Source of the DNA: Corynebacterium sp. ES2730-CONJ
GTDB lineage: Bacteria; Actinomycetota; Actinomycetes; Mycobacteriales; Mycobacteriaceae
Length of the DNA stretch: 64,000 bases
Direction: 5' to 3'
Assembly: GCF_024834055.1 (NCBI RefSeq)
Contig: NZ_JANUXZ010000005.1
Location: 146,883 to 210,882 of the forward strand
This document shows, one piece after another, positions 8,524-16,454 of the stretch. The notes beneath the pieces were generated by a model. That model was not told the DNA's origin and ran no database searches. It worked only from the letters and a program-made list of their open reading frames with translations. Within the stretch, counting starts at the first letter, position 1, and each line of letters starts with the position of its first letter. Position numbers and translations under genes: made by a program.

Positions 8524-9726
8524 GTGATGTTCGATAGCGCACGCATGAGGGGTTTATACCCATCTTTAGCGGATGGCTGGATCTATATGAATGCCGCCCA
8601 GCGCCCCCAAATTCCCGAATCAGTCGCTAGCGCTACTGCCCGTGGTTTCCGCATGTCCGCGGTGATGGACTACGAAGAAAGCGCCTCCGGTTCTCATGGT
8701 CGCGCCGGCACCAGCGTTCGCTTCGGCGCCGATGGTTTGGAAAACAGTGCGCGCATCGCGGTGGCTGACCTCACCGGCACGACAGCTGACGCCATCATCT
8801 TTGGACCTAGCCTGCCTGTTCTATACGAACGTCTATCGCGTGCGGTGGAACCGCTCTTTCGCCGAGGCGGGGAGGTAGTTACCTCGAGATTTAATACTCA
8901 CGCTATCACCGGTAGACCCACTATTGTTGCCGAGTCCGATTTAGGCACGGGAGAGGTACCTCCATGGCAATTTGCCACCCTCATTACCGGCTCCACCCGC
9001 CTGGTCTCGCTCATGAGTGCTCATCCGCTAACTGGCTCTATGCATGACCTGGTGCGCATGAGCGAGATTATTCACGCTACCTCCCGCAGTTGGTTGCTTG
9101 TCGACGCTACACCTACCTTGGGTTTTAGCTCCGTCACTTTCGAAGCTCTCGGCGCAGATATCATTGCGCTCGATTTGAGTGTTCTCGGGGGTCCTGCCCT
9201 ATCCTGTCTAGCTTTTCAGCGTGCGAGCATGGTGCCGCGCCTTGCGGGGGATGTATTCATTAATGATGTCTCTTCAGCTTTGATGGCGGGAGTTATTGCG
9301 GCTATCGAGCACCTAGCCGATATGGAGGAGCAGGATCGCGGCTCCAGGCGGCGCCGTCTAGAGAGAAGTGTGTATTCTGCGGGGGAATACCTCACCGAAT
9401 TAGGTCACTACCTCGATGATTCCTTACAACATATAAGTAGCGTATACACCTTTGGGCTCAGTGGGGAGTTAGCTATGGGTTCGGTGGTGCCACGGCTTCC
9501 TCGTGCCACTTTTTGCATTCCAGGTTTAAGCGCGGAAACAATCCATCAGTACCTGGTTGATAATCGCGTTGTGAGCACTCTGACCACGCATGACCCGCTG
9601 CTTGTAGCGATGGGCCTCAATCAGGAAGAAGGTGCTATTACGTGCAGTTTGGCTCCCTATAACACCAGGCACGATATTGATAGATTGGTCCAGAGTCTAG
9701 CTGCCCTCGTCGAGGGCGCCTGTTAG
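8524..9726 (+). CDS. Class V aminotransferase/cysteine-desulfurase homologue without any lysine
   Basis: 400 residues with the class V fold: N-terminal YMNAAQRPQIP, the substrate/cofactor segment, and LLVDATPTLG (Asp that would hold the PLP pyridine nitrogen, about residue 194). The place where family members have Ser/Gly-His-Lys is ALDLSVLGGP, with Val220 in place of the Schiff-base Lys. I found no lysine anywhere in the translation, so the protein cannot form an internal aldimine. Position next to the Wzm gene matches Rv3778c of M. tuberculosis. It starts at GTG 8524 or ATG 8527 after GGTGGGAG. Probably a non-catalytic or PLP-independent protein. Confidence 0.82.
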   Translation: MMFDSARMRGLYPSLADGWIYMNAAQRPQIPESVASATARGFRMSAVMDYEESASGSHGRAGTSVRFGADGLENSARIAVADLTGTTADAIIFGPSLPVLYERLSRAVEPLFRRGGEVVTSRFNTHAITGRPTIVAESDLGTGEVPPWQFATLITGSTRLVSLMSAHPLTGSMHDLVRMSEIIHATSRSWLLVDATPTLGFSSVTFEALGADIIALDLSVLGGPALSCLAFQRASMVPRLAGDVFINDVSSALMAGVIAAIEHLADMEEQDRGSRRRRLERSVYSAGEYLTELGHYLDDSLQHISSVYTFGLSGELAMGSVVPRLPRATFCIPGLSAETIHQYLVDNRVVSTLTTHDPLLVAMGLNQEEGAITCSLAPYNTRHDIDRLVQSLAALVEGAC

Positions 9727-9805
9727 AGGAACTACCCCTTAAAAGGGTTGATTTCTAGTATTGGATATTTTAATAAATAACTATCTCATTATGATACTGA
9801 TAGCC

Positions 9806-9831
9806 CGTAGACAACGTCGAAAGTGTCTACG
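9806..9831. repeat. Inverted repeat between two plus-strand genes
   Basis: Perfect 8-bp arms (9806-9813 CGTAGACA and 9824-9831) around a 10-nt spacer. There is no T-run, so it is not a convincing terminator; it could be an operator for the secreted-protein gene starting at 9868. Confidence 0.45.
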
Positions 9832-9867
9832 CGTCTTCAAATTTAACCTTCAAGCTTAGGAGCTCTC

Positions 9868-10224
9868 ATGAAGCGATTCTCTGCTGCCCTCATGGCTGCC
9901 GTTACCGCCTTGTCATTGTCCACTGCGGTGGCTCAGGCCAAGGATCAAACCTCTTCGACCATTTCGGATTACGAGACTGGGCGGTGGTTGATTGACAATG
10001 CCTCCAACCCTGATAATGTGCATCCCGGCTTCGGGTCCGCCATTGATGCATACGAGGACACTCCAGCAAACGCATGGGCGCTTAAGAGCTCGCTTAAGAA
10101 TGATGCTGCTAATAATTACCGGATCGGTACAACCTACACCATCCTCTGGGCTACCGGTCTGACGCTGAGTATTGCCTCCATTCTTGCGTACCTCGCCCGC
10201 GAAGCGGGATTACTGCCTAAATAG
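9868..10224 (+). CDS. Small exported protein with C-terminal membrane anchor
   Basis: 118 residues. A typical signal peptide (MKRFSAALMAAVTALSLS, likely cut after AQA at about residue 24) is followed by about 60 polar residues and one hydrophobic helix near the C-terminus (about 90-112) ending in LPK. A clear AGGAG site precedes the ATG. The layout suggests an envelope protein facing outward and anchored at its end. No family recognised. Confidence 0.72.
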   Translation: MKRFSAALMAAVTALSLSTAVAQAKDQTSSTISDYETGRWLIDNASNPDNVHPGFGSAIDAYEDTPANAWALKSSLKNDAANNYRIGTTYTILWATGLTLSIASILAYLAREAGLLPK

Positions 10225-10351
10225 GAATTCGCAAAACTGACGAAGCCTTCGCTTAGCTCCTGGCAGCGTGTACTCTTTGAGAAAATCGCTACACGAAAAA
10301 AGCGAGGGCTTCTCGCGTGCCCCCATGCGGAAGGGAGCTCAAACGCGAGTT
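10225..10351. repeat. Intergenic region with long-range imperfect inverted repeat
   Basis: Non-coding between convergent genes. 10241-10253 and 10299-10311 are complementary over 13 bp with one mismatch, separated by 45 nt that include smaller self-complementary pieces. It may fold into a joint transcription end for both genes, but there is no strong T-run. Confidence 0.35.
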
Positions 10352-11302
10352 TTACGAAACTTCCAAAACAAGTTTGCCAGAAACTTCACCAGACTTAAGT
10401 AAGTCGTGTGCCCGTTGAGCCTCCTCGAGTGGGAATACTCGGTGAATATGATGAGTAATCACTTCTGACTCCAAAAGAGGCCAGATATGACGTGTGGTAT
10501 CGGCGACAACCCGAGCCTTATCGGCGCGGTCGCGGGCCCGCAAAGCAGTAGCCGAGATACTGCCCCGCTTGGTTAAGAGCTTGCCAATATTGAGCTCACC
10601 TTTGACCCCACCCTGGAGCCCAATAATGACCATATGTCCATCAGGAGCAAGGGCGTCGAGATTAGCGTCAAGGTATTTTGCGCCCATGATATCAAGGATA
10701 CGGTCGCAGGAATTCTTCAACTCGTGGGCGAAATCCTGCTCTTTATAATTGATGGTGATATCGGCTCCTAAAGAGCGACACAGTTGCAATTTCTCATCAC
10801 TGCCAGCTGTCACCGCAATTCGAGCCCCAATATGTTTTGCCAGTTGGATAGCAAAGGTGCCGATTCCCCCTGCGCCACCATGAATCAGAATGGTCTGTCC
10901 TTTTTCTAAGCCTGTTAACATGCCGATATTCGACCACACGGTGGTTGCCACCTCTACTACTGCAGCCGCCTCAGCGAAACTATAACCCGCCGGAATTGGG
11001 AAGAGTTGACCTTCAGGTACTGCCACATATTCGGCGTAACCACCACCAGCAAGCAAACACGCAACCTTTTCGCCCTTCTTCCTATGAGTGGTCCCAGGAT
11101 CGACGATTTCTCCTGCGCACTCCAATCCGAGGATCTCGGATTCCCCTGCAGGGGGTGGATAGTGGCCGGCAGCTTGCAAGATATCAGCGCGATTAACGCC
11201 TACCGCGCGCACCTTAACAAGTACTTCTCCATCAGCGATACGGGGAGTTGGTGTCTCGAGGAGTTCGAGTTTTTTGGATTCTGTAATTGCGATAGCTTTC
11301 AT
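10352..11302 (-). CDS. NAD(P)H quinone oxidoreductase, PIG3/zeta-crystallin type
   Basis: About 316 residues, medium-chain dehydrogenase/reductase without the structural-zinc cysteines. N-terminal GroES-like domain (VGVNRADILQAAGHYPPP, the PIG3 signature), then a Rossmann domain with the NADPH-binding GGAGGIGTFAIQLAK (about 145-159). Reduces quinones or enals with NADPH. Same place as Rv3777 next to the Rv3778c-like gene. The ATG at 11302 has a TAGCCT box 8 nt upstream and no ribosome site; TTG 11311 is an alternative. Confidence 0.88.
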   Translation of the reverse strand: MKAIAITESKKLELLETPTPRIADGEVLVKVRAVGVNRADILQAAGHYPPPAGESEILGLECAGEIVDPGTTHRKKGEKVACLLAGGGYAEYVAVPEGQLFPIPAGYSFAEAAAVVEVATTVWSNIGMLTGLEKGQTILIHGGAGGIGTFAIQLAKHIGARIAVTAGSDEKLQLCRSLGADITINYKEQDFAHELKNSCDRILDIMGAKYLDANLDALAPDGHMVIIGLQGGVKGELNIGKLLTKRGSISATALRARDRADKARVVADTTRHIWPLLESEVITHHIHRVFPLEEAQRAHDLLKSGEVSGKLVLEVS

Positions 11303-11310
11303 AACAGTCA

Positions 11311-11316
11311 AGGCTA
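11311..11316 (-). promoter_or_regulatory. -10 box (TAGCCT) of the leaderless oxidoreductase gene
   Basis: Ends 8 nt before the ATG on the minus strand, the spacing of leaderless actinobacterial transcripts. Confidence 0.4.
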
Positions 11317-11376
11317 CCGTAGATTATGCGTGTCCTTCAGAAAAGATGTATGATCTGGGAAGCGAAAAATCGCACT

Positions 11377-11461
11377 GGAGATGTGGCAGAGCGGCCGAAT
11401 GCACTGGTCTTGAAAACCAGCGTTGGGAAACCAACCGGGGGTTCAAATCCCTCCATCTCCG
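11377..11461 (+). tRNA. tRNA-Ser(TGA)
   Basis: Acceptor arms GGAGATG/CATCTCC, long variable arm of serine type, anticodon loop CTTGAAA giving TGA, T-loop GTTCAAATC. The 3' CCA is not encoded. Confidence 0.95.
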
Positions 11462-11470
11462 CAAGGAAAA

Positions 11471-11502
11471 AAACCCAGCTACCTCGTGTAGCTGGGTTTT
11501 CT
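11471..11502 (+). terminator. Terminator after tRNA-Ser(TGA)
   Basis: Inverted repeat AAACCCAGCTAC (11471-11482) with its complement at 11488-11499, short loop, then TTTTCT. Confidence 0.9.
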
Positions 11503-11523
11503 GCTGTCTAGCAGGGGTTATCG

Positions 11524-11591
11524 TCTCCTGTGAGGTATCTGCTGTTGTTCTCGTTTGTCTCCTGTGAGGTATCTGCTGTTGTTCTCGTTTG
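11524..11591 (+). repeat. Two perfect 34-bp tandem repeats
   Basis: The unit beginning TCTCCTGTGAGG occurs twice without change (11524-11557 and 11558-11591), and the first four bases of a third unit follow. It lies just after a tRNA gene and its terminator. Confidence 0.9.
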
Positions 11592-11610
11592 TCTCGAGAA
11601 TGGCCCTAAG

Positions 11611-11655
11611 GTGGCCCCAAAATGACCCTAGTGGCCCCAAAATGGCCCCAAAATT
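11611..11655 (+). repeat. TGGCCCCAAAAT repeats
   Basis: GTGGCCCCAAAATG at 11611-11624 and 11631-11644 (20-bp period) and a third copy, TGGCCCCAAAATT, at 11643-11655. The reverse frames contain stops, so it is not coding now. Similar short repeats near tRNA genes can be scars of integrated elements. Confidence 0.75.
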
Positions 11656-12313
11656 AAACTGTCAAGAATCCAGCAGGAGCCCACACTCCGATGGCGAAAA
11701 TCGACGCCACCCCTATACAAAAAACTCATAGCCCGAAAACAGTGGGGTTGGTGGGAGTCTCCCTGCTACAGATTGTCTACTGCTTTCTGCTTTTCTTCTG
11801 ATGTAGACCCCTCACCCAATCCACCCTCGCCTGCTGTGTCCTGAGAGGTTATGTGCCCGCAAAGATATGCTGTTTTTTTCGATGGAACCTGCCGTCTACG
11901 AATAATCACGGTCGAAAAGATTAACTAGCTAGTGGGAGACGTACGAGCGAGGCGACGAGTGATTGCTATGTCCTCCGTGGTGAAAGTGGTATCCCCTTGA
12001 GGTGACCAATAACTCCTCTCCCATTTAATATCTGGCAGTATTTCTCATAAAATCAGGCCAACTCTTAAAAGGAGGCGAGCAATTACGAGTGGGCTAACGC
12101 ATAAGATCCCGAACCTTGATGTGGATTATAAATGCCTGGAAATCATCGCTCTGAAAGCCGCGAAATCAACGTAGTCATTTAGAATCTGAAGAAGCAGCCG
12201 CTGTCTGGTGTTTTTCCGTGGCAGGGTTACAATAGTCGCCAGTAGTTTACTTCGCGAAAGGGGTGTAATCCCAGCGGAGTGAAGAACTTCTGTGGCGCTG
12301 GAAAGGACAGTGT
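11656..12313. other. Non-coding stretch
   Basis: About 650 bp with no supported gene on either strand, no clear hairpin of terminator type and no recognised RNA. Only short frames broken by stops are present. Together with the repeats just upstream it looks like leftover sequence rather than a functional unit. Confidence 0.5.
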
Positions 12314-12811
12314 GTGAGTCTGAAAAACGCAGACCTAAGTACGCAAGATAAAGTCTTGATTCGCACCTTCAAAGCGACGCTGTGGTTCAAGCTAATCTTG
12401 GGATTCTTCGAGCTTATCCTTGCCGCCCTGATCAAGGTCATTCCTGTGGAACGCTGGCGCGATATGGCTGAATGGCTCACCCGCGATCAGCTCCTCGCCG
12501 ACCCCTCCGCTCCATTCGCGCGCGCGGTTATCAATAGCGTCGACAGTATTGACATCAGCACTCAGAACTATATCGTCTTCTATCTAGTAGTTCATGCGGT
12601 GGTGAAAACCATCCTGATTGTGGCAGTTTTGCGCGGCAAATTATGGGCCTATCCTCTGATGATCGCCGTTTTAGTGGGCTTTGTAGTCTATCAAAGCTAT
12701 GAGATGTATTTTGAGGTCACTATTGGGCTGCTCACCCTGACTATTATCGATATCATCCTCATTTGGTTGACTATCCATGAATGGCGAATTAAGACGCGTT
12801 TGAAGTTCTAG
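12314..12811 (+). CDS. DUF2127-type membrane protein
   Basis: 165 residues starting at GTG with GGAAAGGAC upstream. Four hydrophobic segments (about 22-42, 78-98, 105-125, 128-150) and the arrangement FKATLWFKLILGFFEL ... VHAVVKTILIVAVLRGKLWAYP, which matches my memory of DUF2127 proteins: small four-helix membrane proteins of unknown role. Its stop overlaps the stop of pat on the other strand by 4 bp. Confidence 0.75.
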   Translation: MSLKNADLSTQDKVLIRTFKATLWFKLILGFFELILAALIKVIPVERWRDMAEWLTRDQLLADPSAPFARAVINSVDSIDISTQNYIVFYLVVHAVVKTILIVAVLRGKLWAYPLMIAVLVGFVVYQSYEMYFEVTIGLLTLTIIDIILIWLTIHEWRIKTRLKF

Positions 12812-13836
12812 GCCAGTCCACAAGCCTCCCACGCTCCCATCAGCGCATCGCACTCTGTAGATGTGGTCACGGTTATGCGCAGGCCTTCTGGGAAAGCGCG
12901 TGTGATCACCCCTTGTTCGCGTAAGTTCGCAGCTATTATCGACGCCTGATCAGTGGGGTACCAGAGGAAATTTGCTTCAGAATTGCCGCACTCTAGAAAA
13001 TCGGCGAGCCGTGCGCGTTGTGCCACGACTTCTTCGGTGCGTTCTAAAATTTCGTCATGAGCGTGCAGGCTGGCTATAGCTGCTGCTTGAGCGAGCGAAT
13101 TTACCCCGAACGGGATCGCGACCTTATCCAGGGCCGTCATAATCGCGGGATTGCCGAAAGCGTAGCCGATACGCAAACCTGCAAGGCCATACGCTTTCGA
13201 GAAGGTTCTTAAGCCCACCAGATTGGGATAGCGCTGAAGGTAGCGGAGGGCAATGGGTGCACGCGGATCGCGGAGGTATTCAATATAGGCTTCGTCGAGC
13301 GCAACAATAACAGTAGACGGCACTTGATCCATAAATTCTTCAAATTCTGGTGCGCGCAGGGCTGTACCAGTGGGGTTATTGGGATTGCATAAGAAGATCA
13401 AACGCGTCTGCTCTGTAATAGCAGCCAGCATCGCTTCTAAATCGTGCTCAAAGTTTGAGGTGAGAGCCACTGGAACGGGACGGGCGCCGGCGACGCGCGC
13501 AAAAATGGGGTAGCCCTCAAAACTGCGCCACGGAAAGATGACCTCCTCGCCCGCCAGGCAGCTAATCTGCACAAGTTGTTGGCACAGCGCAGAGGATCCG
13601 CAACCTACAGTGACGCAGGCTTCATCTAATTCCAAGTGGTCAGCGAGCTCAGCTTTCAAGGCGCGGGCGGACATATCTGGATACCTATTCACCCCAGCTA
13701 CCGCAGAATGCATGGCTTCCTGAACGCTTGGAAGTGGCGGGTGGCTGAGTTCGTTGCTGGAGAGCTTAAGGGCGTGAGGCAGGTTTTCACCTGGAATATA
13801 GGGAGGAATGTCGTTCAAGTCGCCGCGTATGTGCAT
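12808..13836 (-). CDS. pat: Aromatic-amino-acid/histidinol-phosphate-type aminotransferase (Pat)
   Basis: 342 residues, PLP fold type I class II. The Schiff-base lysine is in TFSKAYGLAGLRIGYAFG (about residues 215-232); CNPNNPTG and ALDEAYIEY (PLP-contacting Asn and Asp/Tyr) precede it. Corynebacterial homologues called Pat transaminate phenylpyruvate and related keto acids; HisC is the close paralogue and substrate cannot be told apart by eye. It starts leaderless: TAGAAT ends 6 nt before the ATG. tyrA lies 2.6 kb away. Confidence 0.85.
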   Translation of the reverse strand: MHIRGDLNDIPPYIPGENLPHALKLSSNELSHPPLPSVQEAMHSAVAGVNRYPDMSARALKAELADHLELDEACVTVGCGSSALCQQLVQISCLAGEEVIFPWRSFEGYPIFARVAGARPVPVALTSNFEHDLEAMLAAITEQTRLIFLCNPNNPTGTALRAPEFEEFMDQVPSTVIVALDEAYIEYLRDPRAPIALRYLQRYPNLVGLRTFSKAYGLAGLRIGYAFGNPAIMTALDKVAIPFGVNSLAQAAAIASLHAHDEILERTEEVVAQRARLADFLECGNSEANFLWYPTDQASIIAANLREQGVITRAFPEGLRITVTTSTECDALMGAWEACGLA

Positions 13837-13842
13837 GGGTTT

Positions 13843-13848
13843 ATTCTA
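13843..13848 (-). promoter_or_regulatory. -10 box (TAGAAT) of leaderless pat
   Basis: Perfect actinobacterial -10 hexamer 6 nt before the ATG of pat, with no Shine-Dalgarno sequence. Confidence 0.6.
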
Positions 13849-13976
13849 GACTGCAGGGTGCTGAATCATCGCGTTGAGCGTCGAGAATACAAGGTTTTAC
13901 TTGGCAGTTTTGCGCCGCGGCTGGGGTTGTGCGTATTATTTAGCGAGATTCAATTATTTGGATCGCCTTGTGGTTT

Positions 13977-14068
13977 GGAGACGTGCCAGAGCGGCCGAAT
14001 GGGGCTCACTGCTAATGAGTTGTCCTTTTAACGAAGGACCGGAGGTTCAAATCCTCTCGTCTCCGCCA
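13977..14068 (+). tRNA. tRNA-Ser(GCT)
   Basis: Acceptor GGAGACG/CGTCTCC, anticodon loop CTGCTAA giving GCT, long variable arm, encoded CCA at 14066-14068. Confidence 0.95.
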
Positions 14069-14069
14069 G

Positions 14070-14145
14070 GCGCCCGTAGCTCAACGGATAGAGCATCTGA
14101 CTACGGATCAGAAGGTTGGGGGTTCGAATCCCTCCGGGCGCACCA
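14070..14145 (+). tRNA. tRNA-Arg(ACG), first copy
   Basis: 76 nt with acceptor GCGCCCG/CGGGCGC, anticodon ACG, encoded CCA. It begins one base after the CCA of tRNA-Ser(GCT), so the two are one transcript. An identical copy lies at 16268-16343. Confidence 0.96.
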
Positions 14146-14148
14146 AAT

Positions 14149-14184
14149 AAATCCCAGCCAGATTACCAACTGGCTGGGATTTCT
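14149..14184 (+). terminator. Terminator after the tRNA-Ser/tRNA-Arg pair
   Basis: AAATCCCAGCCAG-type stem (14149-14161) with its complement at 14170-14182, 8-nt loop, ending in TTTCTC. Confidence 0.85.
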
Positions 14185-14598
14185 CATGTGCCATCAGCGT
14201 TCTTTAGACGCGTTAATCGCGGTGCCCGCGTGAATCTTCGCGATTTCAGGTGATAATGCATGTGCACATCGTAAAGCTAACGATGCCGCCTGAAGAGGAA
14301 CTTAAGAACACGTTTCCACCCCTATCTAGGGGCTTATGCATCAGTTTTTGCGGAGAAATATACGGATTTGGAAAATGGTATATCCTGCAAGTTTGACCCT
14401 TTTAGGGTGTCTGTGGCCGGGAAAATAACGTTTTTCTTAGGTGCAACCAAAGTCATTAAGGGTAATCTAATGAGCTACTACTGGTTTCGTAACCGCTGAC
14501 TGATATCATGCGACGTTCGGCCGAGGATTGGAGGCTGCGAGACTCACTTAGTCGGTCTTGGCAATCCAAAGACCGCTGACGAAGGAGGTTGATATTCC
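14185..14598 (+). promoter_or_regulatory. Long upstream region of the DASS transporter gene
   Basis: A 414-bp stretch with no gene. Its last 80 bp can fold: CGGTCTT (14553-14559) pairs with 14569-14575 around a 9-nt loop, and GGATTG (14525-14530) pairs with CAATCC (14562-14567) as an alternative. A strong GAAGGAGG ribosome site follows. This suggests a structured 5' leader, but I recognise no riboswitch class. Confidence 0.4.
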
Positions 14599-16176
14599 AT
14601 GAGTATTCCTATTATTCACGAGTCATCAGCGCACGCCCTCGCTGAAGATTCACAAGCTCTTGACCCCAAAGAGTGGCGCCGCGAAGCGATCGGCCTCATC
14701 GGTGGTCTCGTCGCCGCGATCATTATTTATCTAATCTTCCCGCAATCCTCAGTGGAGCTAGTGCGCGAGCTCAAACCCGATCAGGAATTTGATTATAATA
14801 CGCTCCGTATCACCGCCGCGGTGGCGGTGCTCATGGGAGCGTGGTGGATGACAGAGGCGATCCCCTTGGCCGCTACAGCGCTCGTTCCACTTGTCGCTTT
14901 CCCGATGGCTCAGGTTATCGGGTTTGGAGATATTTCCGCCCCCTATGCCTCTCCCACAATCTTCCTCTTTATGGGTGGCTTCATCCTTGCTCTCGGGATG
15001 CAGCGGTGGAATTTACACCGTCGACTTGCCTTAAATGTTGTGCTCCTAGTGGGTACCAAACCCAAGCAGCTCATCGCTGGCTTTATGTTAGCCACCGGAT
15101 TCTTGTCTATGTGGGTTTCTAATACCGCTACTGCTGTGGTCATGCTACCCATTGGCATATCGGTATTACAGCTCACTGCAGATACCGTCGGGGGAATGGC
15201 TCATCAAAAGAAATTTGCCACCGGTTTAATGCTCGCCATTGCTTATGCTGCTTCCATCGGTTCCTTGGGCACCATCATTGGTACCCCACCAAACGCGCTG
15301 CTCGTGGCTTATATGGCGGATAACCACAACGTTAAAATCGGATTCGGGCAGTGGATGCTGGTTGGCATTCCATTAGCGTTGGTATTTATGGTGATCGCCT
15401 GGGCGGTTTTAATCACGGTATTTAAACCTGAAGTCGATCATATTCCGGGGGGACGGGAGATGATCCGCCGGGAACTTGCTCTCATGGGACCCATCCGCTT
15501 CGGTGAAGGTGCCACCGCAGTGATCTTTATTGGAGCGGCCCTCGCGTGGGTTTTTCTCCCCTTGGCAATTTCTTGGACCGGATCCGATATTAAGGTAGCC
15601 GATGCTGCTATCGGGCTCAGTGCCGCGATGCTGATGTTTATTATCCCTGCTAATCCCAAGACCGGCGTTCGTTTGATGGATTGGAAAACAGCTAATGAGC
15701 TCCCCTGGGATGTGCTTCTTCTTTTCGGTGGTGGCCTAGCGTTGTCGAAAATGTTCGCCACGTCGGGGCTTTCTTTGTGGATTGGTGAATTAGCTAAAGG
15801 CTTCGGAGTGCTTCCCGTTATTCTGCTGATCTTCGCCATTGCTGCAGTGGTCTTATTGCTCACAGAATTCACGTCAAATACTGCCACCGCGGCTACCTTC
15901 CTGCCAATCATGGCCGGGGTAGCCATAGGTATTGGGCTTACGGCTTCGGGAGATCAGAATATTCTGCTGCTCACGATTCCAGTTGCGCTCTCCGCAACCT
16001 GCGCATTCATGCTGCCAGTGGCTACCCCACCTAATGCTATCGCCTATGGTTCTGGATACGTCAAAATTGGCGATATGATCAAGGGTGGTATCTGGTTGAA
16101 TGTAATCGGAGTTGTACTCGTTACCCTTGTAACTTATTTCCTTGCAGTTCCTGCCTTTGGCCTCATTGTGCTGTAG
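14599..16176 (+). CDS. SLC13/DASS-family sodium:anion (dicarboxylate-type) symporter
   Basis: 525 residues, about 12 hydrophobic helices. Both Ser-Asn-Thr hairpin motifs that form the sodium/carboxylate site are present: SNTATAVVMLPIG (about residues 175-187) and TSNTATAATFLPI (about 423-435), each followed by a P-x-x-x-P turn (IGTPPNALL, ATPPNAIAY). The hydrophilic N-terminus of about 30 residues is cytoplasmic. Family members import succinate, fumarate, malate or citrate with sodium, or sulfate. The gene lies alone between two identical tRNA-Arg(ACG) genes. Confidence 0.92.
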   Translation: MSIPIIHESSAHALAEDSQALDPKEWRREAIGLIGGLVAAIIIYLIFPQSSVELVRELKPDQEFDYNTLRITAAVAVLMGAWWMTEAIPLAATALVPLVAFPMAQVIGFGDISAPYASPTIFLFMGGFILALGMQRWNLHRRLALNVVLLVGTKPKQLIAGFMLATGFLSMWVSNTATAVVMLPIGISVLQLTADTVGGMAHQKKFATGLMLAIAYAASIGSLGTIIGTPPNALLVAYMADNHNVKIGFGQWMLVGIPLALVFMVIAWAVLITVFKPEVDHIPGGREMIRRELALMGPIRFGEGATAVIFIGAALAWVFLPLAISWTGSDIKVADAAIGLSAAMLMFIIPANPKTGVRLMDWKTANELPWDVLLLFGGGLALSKMFATSGLSLWIGELAKGFGVLPVILLIFAIAAVVLLLTEFTSNTATAATFLPIMAGVAIGIGLTASGDQNILLLTIPVALSATCAFMLPVATPPNAIAYGSGYVKIGDMIKGGIWLNVIGVVLVTLVTYFLAVPAFGLIVL

Positions 16177-16267
16177 GGATCTCATGAAATGGCCGTCTAT
16201 TAGGCCATTTGCGAAAGTCTTTAGCTGCGGTGTAGTGTTTTACTTCGTTGCACCGCAGCGCAATTTT

Positions 16268-16343
16268 GCGCCCGTAGCTCAACGGATAGAGCATCTGACT
16301 ACGGATCAGAAGGTTGGGGGTTCGAATCCCTCCGGGCGCACCA
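16268..16343 (+). tRNA. tRNA-Arg(ACG), second copy
   Basis: Identical over all 76 nt, including CCA, to 14070-14145. Confidence 0.96.
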
Positions 16344-16344
16344 T

Positions 16345-16391
16345 AAAAAGAAAACCCACTTCACACCAAGTCTGAAGTGGGTTTTCTTTTT
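16345..16391. terminator. Bidirectional terminator after tRNA-Arg
   Basis: A 19-bp perfect inverted repeat (16345-16363, 16373-16391) with A-run on the left and T-run on the right; serves the tRNA on the plus strand and could also serve tyrA on the minus strand. Confidence 0.92.
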
Positions 16392-16454
16392 GTTCTCGGG
16401 CCTCGCGGTAGAAGCTAGCTGGAGATGCCTTTATATGCTCCTGTCTGCCTGTTA

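Noticed and set aside
11592..11700. Integrase C-terminus on the minus strand within the TGGCCCC repeats
   Set aside because: All three frames meet stops within about 30 codons, so a coding remnant cannot be supported.
15438..15926. 162-codon frame on the minus strand
   Set aside because: Antisense to the DASS carrier; Ala/Ser/Arg-rich mirrored composition.
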